64,000 bases of DNA, taken from positions 207,529 through 271,528 of the forward strand of contig NZ_BLAF01000006.1 of the NCBI RefSeq assembly GCF_009687885.1, written 5' to 3'. This DNA comes from Acrocarpospora pleiomorpha. Its GTDB lineage: Bacteria; Actinomycetota; Actinomycetes; Streptosporangiales; Streptosporangiaceae. The translations under genes and the position numbers were made by a program. Positions 26,115 through 35,514 of this stretch are shown here, piece by piece. The notes under the pieces are model-generated. The model had not been told where the DNA came from. It did not search any database and was given only the letters and a program-made list of their open reading frames with translations. Within the stretch, counting starts at the first letter, position 1. Each line of letters opens with the position of its first letter.

Positions 26115-26765
26115 TCACTCGGAGATGAGCTGGAGGGGCAGTTCAACGATCGCGTAGGCGAGGAGTGAGAAGGGAACGGCGACCAGGAGGGCCAGTGCCC
26201 GCTCCTTGTGTGTGCGGGCCATCAGCAGCGGTACGAGGAGGAAAACTGCCAGGCTGGCCAACGCCTGGGGGGTGTAGTTCAGGACCCAGGCATAGTAGAT
26301 GGCCTCCATGCCGAAGACACCCGCGAGCGCGGCCAGAGCGGTGACGCGCTGCCCGCTGGATCCCCGCCGCCACCAGAGGCCCGCGATACCGAAGATCGGT
26401 CCGGCGACGAACGCTATCGCCAGCCACACGAGCGGAAAGAACAGGCTGCCCATGCCGTCCCTGCCGAACTCCGCGTAGCCGTAGTAGCCGATGACCAGTC
26501 CGGCTTCGGCGCACAGGCCGCCGAAGGCCGCGATGGGCAGGGAGGATCGACCGGCAAGCAGGGCGCCGGCGGCGAACGCGGCGACAGACCAGACCGCGCC
26601 GGAGTTGGCCACCTGGTTCCAGGCTCCGGGCAACCAGCCTTGGGCAAGATTGGTGAGCACGCCCAGAGCGAGGCCCCCGGTCAGCGACGCCCCCAACGCG
26701 TATGCCCATGCTCGCGCGTTGCGTGTGGAGGTGTGAGTGGCCGGGGGAGAACCGTACTCGCTCAT
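26115..26765 (-). CDS. DUF6518-like membrane protein (216 aa)
   Basis: Start ATG 26763-26765 (MSEYGSPPATHTS). Six predicted TM segments begin at about residue 25 (AWAYALGASLTGGLALGVLTNL) and end with LALLVAVPFSLLAYAIVELPLQLI. The Gly-rich pattern GALLAGRSSLPIAAFGGLCAEAGLVIGYYGYAEF and FGIAGLWWRRG resembles the small actinobacterial family DUF6518. No catalytic residues seen. Transport or envelope role unknown. Confidence 0.65.
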   Translation of the reverse strand: MSEYGSPPATHTSTRNARAWAYALGASLTGGLALGVLTNLAQGWLPGAWNQVANSGAVWSVAAFAAGALLAGRSSLPIAAFGGLCAEAGLVIGYYGYAEFGRDGMGSLFFPLVWLAIAFVAGPIFGIAGLWWRRGSSGQRVTALAALAGVFGMEAIYYAWVLNYTPQALASLAVFLLVPLLMARTHKERALALLVAVPFSLLAYAIVELPLQLISE

Positions 26766-27301
26766 GGTCGTGCTCCTTGCTCGCACGCGCCGGGAAGCGG
26801 CGGCGTGGGTGGTCGGCCGGGCAGGGGTCTTCTCACGAACGTGAGCCCAGTTCCAGTAGCTTTGGGCGATCCCGTGACGCCGGGCGGTCGGGCCTTAGAA
26901 CGTGAACGACGCCCGCCCGTGTTCGTACGCGGCTCGCGCCCGCGTGGTCACCCGCTCCTCGGTGTAAACCATCCAGCAACGGTATATCTCGATTCGAGGC
27001 ACGTCGGCACCAGGCGTCTGGCTCCGCAGCTGAAGGGCAGCAGCCCTTGGTGGGTGGCCGTGCACGCGAGAACGCGGGATGTCTTCCCGAGCCCGCCCCC
27101 CAGACGACAGCAACCTCGGTCGAGCCGTCCTGACCGGCCGTGGAGCGGGGTTCAAGGCCTTCGCGGGTCAGTGGATGATCCCGTCACGTCGGGTTCGTGA
27201 CTCGCATAAAGGCAGTTGTTTTCGCACTACAAATCGGTCTTGCATAGGAAAGTTTCCTAATAAATACTCGCGGGTGACGACGTAGAACCCGGGAGGTTCC
27301 C
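26766..27301. other. Long non-coding gap
   Basis: 536 bp. Several open frames overlap on both strands without codon bias that would mark a gene. The AT-rich block at 27200-27260 (TTTTCGCACTAC, GGAAAGTTTCCTAATAAATA) probably holds the promoter of the secreted-protein gene at 27302. It contains the palindrome GGAAAGTTTCC (about 27247-27257). Confidence 0.4.
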
Positions 27302-27634
27302 ATGCTCCGCCGTGTGTTCGCCTTCATCGCCACCGCCGCTCTCGCCTCGGTCGGCTTCCTCTCCGCCGCCACCCCGGCCCAGGCCGCCATCGTCGACATC
27401 CCGTTCGGGCCCTTGTCGATCGGCGAATACTGCACCGCCAAGATCCACCCCGATGCCTGGATCGGCTTCTACGAGGCCTCTGGCCTCAGGTGCTACACCC
27501 CGTCGGGCTCCTCCGGCCTGATCTTCCGGGGCACCGGAGACCCCTACCTGGCCTGCAAGCACCTCACCGCCGACGTCATCATGGCCGCCCTCCGCGGCCC
27601 TTCCGACGGCATCATCTGCCGAGCAGTTCGATAG
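27302..27634 (+). CDS. Small secreted protein (110 aa)
   Basis: The signal peptide MLRRVFAFIATAALASVGFLSAATPAQA is cleaved after AQA (about residue 28). The mature part of about 80 residues has four Cys (GEYCTAKI, GLRCYTPS, YLACKHL and GIICRAV), suggesting two disulfides. No known domain. RBS GGGAGG, 6 nt before ATG. A strong terminator follows directly. Confidence 0.7.
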   Translation: MLRRVFAFIATAALASVGFLSAATPAQAAIVDIPFGPLSIGEYCTAKIHPDAWIGFYEASGLRCYTPSGSSGLIFRGTGDPYLACKHLTADVIMAALRGPSDGIICRAVR

Positions 27635-27645
27635 ACGCACGCGAA

Positions 27646-27677
27646 ACGCCCGCCCCCCGAGATCGCGGGGCGGGCGT
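27646..27677. terminator. Perfect 11-bp hairpin between convergent genes
   Basis: ACGCCCGCCCC (27646-27656) and GGGGCGGGCGT (27667-27677) with a 10-nt loop lie between two convergent small-protein genes, so it probably serves both. Confidence 0.75.
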
Positions 27678-27710
27678 CCGTGCCTTGTCGGCCAGGCTGC
27701 CGGTGAGGGC

Positions 27711-28088
27711 TTAGGGAACCTGGACGAAGAAGGGCTGATTGGCGGCTTGGCCGTTGGTGCCGGTGTAAACCAGGACCGTGTTCGAGCCGGCACCGCAATA
27801 GATGCTGTCGGTGCTGGCGTAGATCTCGCTGCCCCGGTCCGCGCCTGCTTGCAGGGTGGCGATCGGAACCGACCGGGCGGCGGAGATGCGCCGGTCCAGG
27901 TAGATGCAGTACTTGCCGACGTTGACTCTGGTGACCTTGATCACGCCTTTGGAGCTCACGACTGCGCCGGTCTTGGTGACCCGGACCACCGCCTGAGCGT
28001 ATGGGGCGACGGGGTCAGCGAGGGCGGTGCCGGTGAGCGCGAGCACGGGCGCCATCGCCGCGGCCGCAATGATCATTGTTCTCATCAT
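27711..28088 (-). CDS. Small secreted protein (125 aa)
   Basis: A signal peptide MMRTMIIAAAAMAPVLALTGTALA (about 1-24) precedes a beta-rich mature domain (APYAQAVVRVTKTGAVVSSKGVIKVTRVNVGKYCIYLDRRI...SIYCGAGSNTVLVYTGTNGQA...FFVQVP) with two Cys. Start chosen at the first of two ATGs (28086-28088); the in-frame upstream extension has no signal-peptide character. No family recognised. Confidence 0.65.
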   Translation of the reverse strand: MMRTMIIAAAAMAPVLALTGTALADPVAPYAQAVVRVTKTGAVVSSKGVIKVTRVNVGKYCIYLDRRISAARSVPIATLQAGADRGSEIYASTDSIYCGAGSNTVLVYTGTNGQAANQPFFVQVP

Positions 28089-28211
28089 GATCTCTATGCC
28101 GTCCTTCAGAGGAGCCTTGTTCACGGAATGCATGCACAATTATCACTCTGTGGGCTCTTATGGTCACGCTTCGTGGTTTCCTTGGCGTGGCGGCCGACGG
28201 ATCCGGAGCGG

Positions 28212-29057
28212 CTAGCCGCTCTTGACGAAGTGCTCTTGGCCCAGTATGGCGAGTAGCTGCAGCTTCTCGTACCCCTCGGTACGCGGGGGAGCGGTGAGCA
28301 CGAGCAGCGCCTGAGACTGGTCCTCGGTGAACAGCACCTGGCAGTCCAGCTCGATCGGGCCGATCTCGGGATGGATGAGCGTCTTATGGTCCTCGAAACG
28401 CTTCGCGACCTCGTGCCGATCCCATATCTCGGCGAACTCCGCGCTCGCCTTCTGCAGCGCCCGTACGAGCTCGCCAGCCCGGGACTGAGGGCCCATGGAT
28501 CCGTAGGCGGCGCGCAGGTTCGCGACCTGGGCGCGGCTTTGCCTGTCGCGGTCGTCCTCGGGATAGCGCAGCCGCTCGGACGGATCGGTGAACCAACGAT
28601 AGATCTCGCTGCCGGCCAGGCCCGTATAGCGGGACTTGTCGCCGAACAGAGCGTCGGCCATCCGGTTCTGCACCAGAGTCTCGCCCAGGTTGGACAGGAT
28701 GAGCGCCGGGGTGTCGTGGAGCCGGTCAAGCACCCGAAGCAGCGCGGGGGCGACGTGCGTCGCGGTCGTCACTGACTCTGGGGCGTTATGTCCGGCTATC
28801 CGGAACAGGTAGTCGCGCTCGTCGCCCGTCAGCCGTAGCGCGCGGGCAAGCGAGGCGAGCATCTGCTCGCTGGGCTGCGGACTGCGGTGCTGCTCAAGCC
28901 GCGTGTAGTAGTCGGCCGACATCGCGGCGAGAGCCGCCACCTCCTCGCGTCGCAGTCCCGGGGTCCGGCGGCGCGCGCCCGCGGGGAGCCCGACATCCTC
29001 CGGCCGCAGCGCCTCACGGCGACGGCGCAGGAAGTCGGCGAGTGCTCTGCGGTCCAT
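28212..29057 (-). CDS. MmyB-type XRE regulator
   Basis: 281 aa. The N-terminal HTH (residues about 12-80: LADFLRRRREALRPEDVGLP...TPGLRREEVAALAAMSADYYTRLEQHR) is followed by the MmyB-like ligand-binding domain (about 100-275: AYGSMGPQSRAGELVRALQKASAEFAEIWDRHEV and the late PEIGPIELDCQVLFTEDQSQALLVLTAPP). The domain has a PAS-like fold thought to bind fatty acids. Regulators of this family usually control the adjacent divergent SDR gene, and that is the layout here (SDR at 29169). Confidence 0.92.
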   Translation of the reverse strand: MDRRALADFLRRRREALRPEDVGLPAGARRRTPGLRREEVAALAAMSADYYTRLEQHRSPQPSEQMLASLARALRLTGDERDYLFRIAGHNAPESVTTATHVAPALLRVLDRLHDTPALILSNLGETLVQNRMADALFGDKSRYTGLAGSEIYRWFTDPSERLRYPEDDRDRQSRAQVANLRAAYGSMGPQSRAGELVRALQKASAEFAEIWDRHEVAKRFEDHKTLIHPEIGPIELDCQVLFTEDQSQALLVLTAPPRTEGYEKLQLLAILGQEHFVKSG

Positions 29058-29168
29058 GCGTTCAGTATCCGCCCCGCGCCCGAAAGCTCACGACCGCCAG
29101 CCAGGGATCGCCGATCCCCCGATAAGCGCTCTCTGCACCGGTGGCCGCCCGCCGCTCAGACTGCAAGC

Positions 29169-29936
29169 ATGAAAATCTCAGGAAACACGATCTTCATCCC
29201 GGGGGCCACGAGCGGCATCGGCCTGGCCCTTGCCCTCGCCCTGCGGGCCGAGGGCAACACCGTCATCGTCGGAGGCCGCCGCACCGAACTGCTCGACCGG
29301 ATCGCGGTGGAGCACCCCGGCATCGACACCGTACGGATTGACACCGCCGACGCCGCGAGCATCGACGCCGCCGCGAAGGACGTGCTGGCCAGACACCCGG
29401 ACCTCAACATCCTGGTCACCATGGCCGGCATCATGCGCATCGAGGACTGGCACCAGCCCGAGTCGTTCCTCGCCTCGGCCGAATCGGTCATCACGACCAA
29501 TGTGCTCGGCCCGATCCGCCTCATCGCCGCGTTCATCCAGCACCTGCGGGCACAGCCCGACGCCACCATCGTCACGGTCTCGTCGGGCCTGGCGTTCGCA
29601 CCGCTCAAGATCACACCGAGCTACAACGCGTCGAAGGCCGCGATCCACATGCTCAGCGAGTCGATCCGGCTGCAGCTCGCCGACACGAGCGTGAAGGTCG
29701 TGGAACTCGAGCCGCCGTCGGTCCGCACCTCGCTGCTTCCCGGCCAGGAGGACAGCGAGTTCGCGATGCCGCTCGACGAGTTCGTCGCCGAGGTCGTCGC
29801 GCTGCTCCGGGCGCAGCCCGACGCGAAGGAGATCCAGGTCGAGCGCGTGAAGTTCCTGCGCTACGGCGAGATGCGCGGCGACTACGACCAGGTGGTCGAG
29901 ACGCTCAACGCATCTGACCCGCACGGCAAAAGGTGA
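29169..29936 (+). CDS. Short-chain dehydrogenase (DltE-like), MmyB-controlled
   Basis: 255 aa. The NAD(P)-binding motif is GATSGIG (12-18), the N-terminal Rossmann strand MKISGNTIFIPG, structural LVTMAGI, catalytic Ser in TIVTVSSGLAF, and Tyr/Lys in PSYNASKAAIHM. The C-terminal part resembles DltE/YdfG-type oxidoreductases. It is divergent from the MmyB regulator with 111 bp between starts. The substrate is unknown. Confidence 0.9.
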   Translation: MKISGNTIFIPGATSGIGLALALALRAEGNTVIVGGRRTELLDRIAVEHPGIDTVRIDTADAASIDAAAKDVLARHPDLNILVTMAGIMRIEDWHQPESFLASAESVITTNVLGPIRLIAAFIQHLRAQPDATIVTVSSGLAFAPLKITPSYNASKAAIHMLSESIRLQLADTSVKVVELEPPSVRTSLLPGQEDSEFAMPLDEFVAEVVALLRAQPDAKEIQVERVKFLRYGEMRGDYDQVVETLNASDPHGKR

Positions 29937-29939
29937 CAG

Positions 29940-31286
29940 CTACGCCGGTGGTATGTGGTGGTTGCCGCGGAACAAGTCGTCCGGGTCGTACAGGGCCTTG
30001 ACACGACGAAGCCGATTCCAGGTGTCGGTGTCGAAGAAGGCGCTCCCGTCCGCCGGTTCCTCGACGAAGTTCAGGTAATCGCCGACGCGGTGGGGCGCGA
30101 AGACGGCGGACAAGGCTTCGAGCTCCGCCAGGACTGCCGGCTTCGCGGCCGCCTCGGGGACGACTCCGAGGCCGAACACCGCGATGTGGCCGGGGAGCGT
30201 CGCGCGCGCTCCCGCGCCCGGCTCGTGCCGGGCCAAAGCGCCGCCCATGTGGCGGAACTGCACCATCGTGAGTGGCGAGCCGGGGCCGGCGATCCGCGCC
30301 ACGTTCTCGATCGCGGCGGACGGCATCTCGTCGATCAGAGCGGTCGTGGTCCAGTACGGCAGCGGGTCGGGCGGGTCCATCGCGAGCTCGCTGAGGGCGG
30401 CCGGCGGCTGGGTCGCGAACGTGTCCATCTCGGGGCCGAGCAGGCGTAACGGTCGCAGCAGTTCGCGCCCGTCGGGCTCGGTGCCCAGGAACGCCGCCAT
30501 GACGATGATGAAGGAGCGTCCGCGAAACATCTCGGGGACGGATGGCAGCGGCGGGAAGTGCAGGATGGTGGCCCACGTGGTGATCTCCTCGGGCAGAGCC
30601 GGCAGCAGGTCGGTCCATGCGTGGAGGATCTCGGAGGTCCGCTCGATCGGGAAGAACATCGCGCCGGAGTAGAGCTCGCGTACCGGGTGAACGGCGAACT
30701 CGATCGCGGTCACGATGCCGAAGTTGCCCCCTCCGCCGCGCAGCGCCCAGAACAGCTCGGGCTCGTGTGCCGGGTCGGTGCGGATGAGATGGCCCTCGGC
30801 CGTGACGAGCTCGATCGCGGTCACCGCGTTCGCCTGCATGCCGTACTTGCGGGCGAGCCAGCCGATCCCGCCGCCGAGCGAGTAGCCGACGATTCCCACG
30901 TCCGGCGAGGAGCCGTGCAGACCCGCGAGCCCGAGCTCGGACAGGCGTGGTGTCACCTTCTCCCATTTGGTCGCGGCGCCGACGCGGACCCGGCGGGCGT
31001 CGGCGTCGATCGAGACTCCGGTCAGCGCCGATGTGTTCAGGATCAGCGTGCCCGCCAGCGAGCCGAGCGGGCCGGGGTTGTGTCCCGTGGCCTGGGCGGC
31101 GATGCGGAGACCGCGCCGGCGCGCGTAGGCGATCACGGTGGCCACCTCGCGATCGTCGGCGGGGAAGGCGATCGCCTCGGGGCGCTGGTCGATCAGCAGG
31201 TTGAAGGTCCCGCGGGCGGCATCCCATTCGGGGTAGTCGGGGTGGACGATGCGGCCCAGGTCGCTCGCGATGTCGACGATTGTCAT
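29940..31286 (-). CDS. FAD-linked oxidoreductase, berberine-bridge family
   Basis: 448 aa. The PCMH FAD-binding domain (about 35-205) contains the covalent-FAD His in AQATGHNPGP. The region that carries the second attachment Cys in bicovalent enzymes reads GSSPDVGIVGYSLGGGIGWLARKYG, with Ser, so a single covalent bond is expected. The C-terminal BBE segment ends VGDYLNFVEEPA...YDPDDLFRGNHHIPP. It oxidises a small organic substrate with O2. Its 3' end meets the SDR gene tail to tail with only 3 bp between stop codons; 117 bp separate its start from the LAL regulator gene upstream. Confidence 0.92.
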   Translation of the reverse strand: MTIVDIASDLGRIVHPDYPEWDAARGTFNLLIDQRPEAIAFPADDREVATVIAYARRRGLRIAAQATGHNPGPLGSLAGTLILNTSALTGVSIDADARRVRVGAATKWEKVTPRLSELGLAGLHGSSPDVGIVGYSLGGGIGWLARKYGMQANAVTAIELVTAEGHLIRTDPAHEPELFWALRGGGGNFGIVTAIEFAVHPVRELYSGAMFFPIERTSEILHAWTDLLPALPEEITTWATILHFPPLPSVPEMFRGRSFIIVMAAFLGTEPDGRELLRPLRLLGPEMDTFATQPPAALSELAMDPPDPLPYWTTTALIDEMPSAAIENVARIAGPGSPLTMVQFRHMGGALARHEPGAGARATLPGHIAVFGLGVVPEAAAKPAVLAELEALSAVFAPHRVGDYLNFVEEPADGSAFFDTDTWNRLRRVKALYDPDDLFRGNHHIPPA

Positions 31287-31403
31287 CTGAAGATCCCTTC
31301 ACTCGATGTCCCCGCCAGCATCCGGCGATGGCGGCCCGGCGGGCATCGAGGCGGATCCCATACAACCGCCCCAAGGATTTCGAGTGGGGACCCCTAGGAA
31401 TCC

Positions 31404-34190
31404 CTAAGTGATCGCGGCGAGCACGCGCTCAAGTTCGGACCGCGAGCGGATCCCGAGTTTGCGGTACGCGTTGGAGAGATGGACCTCCACCGTCCCGGGA
31501 GTCACGTACAACTCCTGGGCGATGTCGCGATTGGTGCGCCCGGCGGCCGCGAGGTCCACGACGCGGCGCTCTCCGGGCGTGAGCGACTGGACGCCGCTGA
31601 GCGCGTCGCGCCGCGGGCGGGCGCCGCTGGCGTGCAGCTCCGAGCGGACCTGTTCGGCGAGGCGTTCCGCGCCGCAGGCACTGGCCACCTCCAGGGCCCG
31701 CCGCAGCGGCTCACGCGCCTCGGTCGGCTTCCTGTCCCGTCTGAGCGCGAAGCCGAGTGCGGCCAGCGCCTTCGCGTGCTCCAGCCGCGCGGTGGATCCT
31801 TCGAGTACGGACACGGCCTCCCGCAGCCTGTCTTCGTCGCGCTCCAACACGCCCAGCACCCGTAACGTCCGCCCGAGCGACCACGGCGCGCCGAACTCCC
31901 GCGTGACCTCAAGCTCCTGCCTGGTCAGCTCGATCGCCTCCGCGCGGCGGTCCAGCCGGTCGAGCGCCTCGGCCTTCAGCGACCGCCACCAGAGCCTCGC
32001 GGGATCGGGAATGGCCGCGCAGTGCGCCGCCAGTTCGTCGGCCGTGGCCACAGCCTCCACCGCACGGCCGGCGGCGGTGAGCAGCACCACCCGCGTCCCC
32101 AGCCACCAGCCCGTCGTGTTCTCGCCGGGATCGATCGTTCCAAGGCGTACCAGCAGGCCGGACACATCGGAGCGGCCACGCTCATGCAGGGTCTCGGCCA
32201 GGAAGGTGCGGCAGATGCTGACGGAGGAGTCGGCGTGACCCCAGAGTGCGAACTCGCTCTCGGCGGTCCGGAGTGACTCCTCGGCCGCGGCCAGGTCACC
32301 GCGCCGCAGGTTGCTGAAGCCGTGCCAGATATGAATCGATGCCGCCGATAAGAGCGACCCGCGCCGGTGCGTGTCCGCGATGACCGGCTGCCAGACCTCG
32401 ACCACCTCGGGACGGTCTGTGACGACGAGGGTGACGATCGCCGCGAACACGATCAGGGCGGGATCGGCCGCCCTGAGGTGGTCGCCCGCGAGCGCCGCGA
32501 GGGCCAGCGCGGCGCACTCCGCGGCGTTGCCATCGGTGCAGACCGCCTCCCACGCGGCCATGGCGGCGAGCATTCGCGAACCGGGGCCTCCGCCGGGGAG
32601 GCGGCGGTACTCGCGGAGACGAGACAGGTGTCGCGGGTCGCCCGCCCTGAAGATGATGGTCATGAACTCGAACGCCTCGAGTCCCATGCGAAGGTCGTCC
32701 AACTCGTCCGGGAGTTCCGTCGCCGCCCGCCGCGCGATCGACGCGGCCTCCTCGGCTGATCCCAGGAACAGCAGCGCCCTGCCCAGCAGCCCGGCCGCCG
32801 CGGCGCGGGAGGCGGGTTCGGCCAACTCCTCGTAGGCGAGGGCCAGGTGCTTCGCCGCAGCCTGGCCGCTCGTGAACACTTCCGCCGCGCCCAGTTCCAG
32901 CAACAGCCGCCCCCGGTCGGTGTCCGCAGGGGTGTCATCCAGCGCACGCCGCAGGTAGGCGACGGCGCTGTCCACCGCTCCGGCGTGCATCGCGTCGCGC
33001 CCCGCCTCCCGCAGCAACTCGGCGGCCCAGCGCTCACCGCGCGGTGAGGTGTGCAGCAGCTGCGCAGCCACCTGCTCGGCGGGTGCACCGCGGTCCCGAA
33101 GGAGCGCCGCCGCCCGCGCGTGCTGCAGCTCGCGCTCCCCGGGGGACAGCTCATGGTAGATCGCGTCGCGCACCAGCGGGTGGACGAAGGAGAGTGGCAG
33201 CTCCGGGCGCAGGATGTCGGCATGGGCGAGGCCGCGCGTCGCTGCGGCCAGGCGCCCTTCCGCGACGTCGGCCAGCTTGGCCACCGTGGGGATTCCAGCC
33301 CCGTCGCCCAGCACCGCGACCGCCTGGGCGACCGCCCGGGCCTCGGCCGGCAGGCGGGCAAGCCGCAGCAGGACCGTACGCGACACCGCCTGGGGGCCGA
33401 TGGCCTTGACGCGCCCGACGTGCCCGGCATCCGGGCGCACGCCCTCGCTGCGCAGCGCCGTGACAAGCTGGCTGAGCAGGAGCGGGTTGCCCCCCGTGGA
33501 CTCGTGGCAGGCGGCCAAGAACCCCCCGTCCGGAGCCATTCCCAGGCGCTCCTTGATGAACTCCGCCACGCCCGCCCCGCTCAGCGGCCTGGGACGGACG
33601 CTGATCGCGGCCGGGTCATGCGTGATCTCCCCGAGTAACGCGGGGTCGGTGCCGGGTTCGGCGTCTCGCAGGCCCATGAGCAGCAGGATGGGCTGGCTTT
33701 CCAGTCGCCGGGCCAGGTACGCGAGGAACAGCAGCGACGGCCGGTCGCACCAGTGCAGGTCATCGACGGCCAGCAGCAGCGGAGCATCCTCCGCCAGGTT
33801 GAGAACAAGCCAGTACAGCCCGTGCAGGGAGGCGAAGGTAGCGCCCCCACCATCCGCGCCGGAGTCCGGCTCGCCGAATACCGCCGCCGCTGAGACCGCC
33901 GCACCGGCGAGCAACGCCTCCCTGCGCTCCGGCCCCGCCAGCTCCGCCTCGAACAGCTGCCGGACCACACCGAACGCGAACTCCCCTTCGAGCCCACTGC
34001 CACGGGCCCAGAGCACGCGCATGGACCCCTCCGCGCGACGCCGGATCTCGGCCAGCAGCCGGCTCTTGCCGATCCCGGCGGGTCCCTCGACCACCACCAG
34101 ACGCCCCGCTCCGGCGGCGGCCCGCGCGAAGTGGGCGTCGAGTTCGTCGAGTTCACGTCCGCGTTCGAACAGCCCGTCCATCTCGCCCAT
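31404..34190 (-). CDS. LAL-family (large ATP-binding LuxR) regulator
   Basis: About 928 aa. Walker A is VVEGPAGIGKSRLL (about 36-48), Walker B PLLLAVDDLHWCDRPSL. A long TPR-like helical middle (about 400-830) is rich in AL/LA repeats. A C-terminal LuxR HTH (LTPGERRVVDLAAAGRTNRDIAQELYVTPGTVEVHLSNAYRKLGIRSRSELERVL) ends the protein. GTG 34199 or ATG 34190 can start; ATG is given. LAL proteins activate nearby secondary-metabolite or sugar genes. The same-strand FAD oxidase downstream and GT4/GH92 genes upstream are candidate targets. Confidence 0.93.
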   Translation of the reverse strand: MGEMDGLFERGRELDELDAHFARAAAGAGRLVVVEGPAGIGKSRLLAEIRRRAEGSMRVLWARGSGLEGEFAFGVVRQLFEAELAGPERREALLAGAAVSAAAVFGEPDSGADGGGATFASLHGLYWLVLNLAEDAPLLLAVDDLHWCDRPSLLFLAYLARRLESQPILLLMGLRDAEPGTDPALLGEITHDPAAISVRPRPLSGAGVAEFIKERLGMAPDGGFLAACHESTGGNPLLLSQLVTALRSEGVRPDAGHVGRVKAIGPQAVSRTVLLRLARLPAEARAVAQAVAVLGDGAGIPTVAKLADVAEGRLAAATRGLAHADILRPELPLSFVHPLVRDAIYHELSPGERELQHARAAALLRDRGAPAEQVAAQLLHTSPRGERWAAELLREAGRDAMHAGAVDSAVAYLRRALDDTPADTDRGRLLLELGAAEVFTSGQAAAKHLALAYEELAEPASRAAAAGLLGRALLFLGSAEEAASIARRAATELPDELDDLRMGLEAFEFMTIIFRAGDPRHLSRLREYRRLPGGGPGSRMLAAMAAWEAVCTDGNAAECAALALAALAGDHLRAADPALIVFAAIVTLVVTDRPEVVEVWQPVIADTHRRGSLLSAASIHIWHGFSNLRRGDLAAAEESLRTAESEFALWGHADSSVSICRTFLAETLHERGRSDVSGLLVRLGTIDPGENTTGWWLGTRVVLLTAAGRAVEAVATADELAAHCAAIPDPARLWWRSLKAEALDRLDRRAEAIELTRQELEVTREFGAPWSLGRTLRVLGVLERDEDRLREAVSVLEGSTARLEHAKALAALGFALRRDRKPTEAREPLRRALEVASACGAERLAEQVRSELHASGARPRRDALSGVQSLTPGERRVVDLAAAGRTNRDIAQELYVTPGTVEVHLSNAYRKLGIRSRSELERVLAAIT

Positions 34191-34228
34191 GCTAAGCACG
34201 GAGAGCCCGCGTAGCCACGGGCCGGTCG

Positions 34229-35503
34229 TCAGCGAACCCCGGCGGCGAGTGCCTCCTGGGGGAACAGGTCGTCGAAGACCGCGGCCCGGTCGAATGCCAT
34301 CGCGCGGGTGCGCGCGCGTAGTTCCAGGTCCTGCCGCTCGGCGGCGGACATGTCCAGGACCACCCGGTCCACGGTCGCGGCCAGCGCGCCGATGTCGCCG
34401 GGCTCGACGATGACGGCGGTGTCGCCGACCGCCTCGAGGGTCCCGCCCGTCATGGTGGTGATGATCGGTCCACCGCCGGCCAGCATCTTCTCGGCCAGGG
34501 CGATGCCGAACGTCTCGACGAAGTCGGGCTCGGGCTTGGTCGGCAGGGCGTAGGCCGCGCAGCCGCGCATGAGCAGCGGCTTCTCGTGATCGTCGACATC
34601 GGTGAGGACGACCACCCGGTCGTCCTGGTTGGCCAGCGCCTGGACCTGCTCCAGCGACGGCCCGGTGCCGGCGACGACCAGTTTCACGCGTGACCGGCAG
34701 CGCATCCGGCCGAAGGCGGTCAGCAGGTCGTAGATCCCCTTGGCCGGAGTCACCCGGGACAGGAACAGGATGTACCCGTCACGCTCCAGACCGCGTCTCG
34801 CGAGCGCGGCGTCCACGTGCGCCGGATCCAGGTCGAGAAAGGCGGCGGAGTCGATCGGGGGGTAGCTGACGGTCACGCGGCGACGGCATTGATCGGCGAA
34901 CGTGGTGCCGCAGCGAGCGTCCACCTGCTCGGCCGAGGCAATGATCTCCTCGCGGGTGTACTCGGAGACCGCGACGACCTCGTCGTTGGCCAGGAATGTG
35001 GTGAACAGCAGGGTCGCCGCGCCGAACCTGTCCTCCCGCAGGCACGACCGGATCACGTTGGTCACGTCGGAGCCGACCGCTTTCACGATGGTGCGGACGT
35101 TGGGCGCGAACCCGGCCGCGCGCGCGGACGCGACCGCGTCCATGACCACCGCGGCGTGCGGCATGAGATACATGGACAGGCAGGTCGTGGGCACCGGTTC
35201 GGCGAGCAGCTCGACGAGGCGGCCGGTGAGGCCCGCCTGGTGGCGGCCGTCCGGCACCCGGTAGTCGCCGACCGCCTCGGGCCGCTCCACGGTGATCCCA
35301 GGGCTGTACGGCAGCAGCCGGTCCAGCGGTTTGAGCGGCAGCCCGGCCGCCTGCAGCGTCGAAATAGGCCAGGTCAGCAGCCGTACGTCATCGAACCCGC
35401 GGGTCAGCGCCACCTCGGCGAGGTTACGGGCTTCGCCGGAGTGGCCGCAGATGACCGGGTCAGCTCTGACCGCGATGACGAGACGGCGACGGGGGGTGGT
35501 CAT
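34229..35503 (-). CDS. GT4-family glycosyltransferase
   Basis: 424 aa from ATG (MTTPRRRLVIAVRADPVICGHSGEARNLAEVAL) behind AGGAAGC. The GT-B fold is seen in the N-domain SGEARNLAEVALTRGF and the C-domain glycosyl-donor motif YILFLSRVTPAKGIYDLLTAF, KLVVAGTGPSLEQVQAL and E-x7-E in ETFGIALAEKMLAGG. It transfers a sugar from a nucleotide-sugar donor. The gene starts 11 bp after the stop of the GH92 gene, so the two form an operon; this suggests paired synthesis and trimming of a mannose-containing glycan (inference). Confidence 0.87.
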   Translation of the reverse strand: MTTPRRRLVIAVRADPVICGHSGEARNLAEVALTRGFDDVRLLTWPISTLQAAGLPLKPLDRLLPYSPGITVERPEAVGDYRVPDGRHQAGLTGRLVELLAEPVPTTCLSMYLMPHAAVVMDAVASARAAGFAPNVRTIVKAVGSDVTNVIRSCLREDRFGAATLLFTTFLANDEVVAVSEYTREEIIASAEQVDARCGTTFADQCRRRVTVSYPPIDSAAFLDLDPAHVDAALARRGLERDGYILFLSRVTPAKGIYDLLTAFGRMRCRSRVKLVVAGTGPSLEQVQALANQDDRVVVLTDVDDHEKPLLMRGCAAYALPTKPEPDFVETFGIALAEKMLAGGGPIITTMTGGTLEAVGDTAVIVEPGDIGALAATVDRVVLDMSAAERQDLELRARTRAMAFDRAAVFDDLFPQEALAAGVR

Positions 35504-35514
35504 CGTGCTTCCTC

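Noticed and set aside
26895..27155. 86-aa minus-strand frame in the 26.8-27.3 kb gap
   Set aside because: Arg-rich, no start context, no neighbour relation; could not be supported as a gene.
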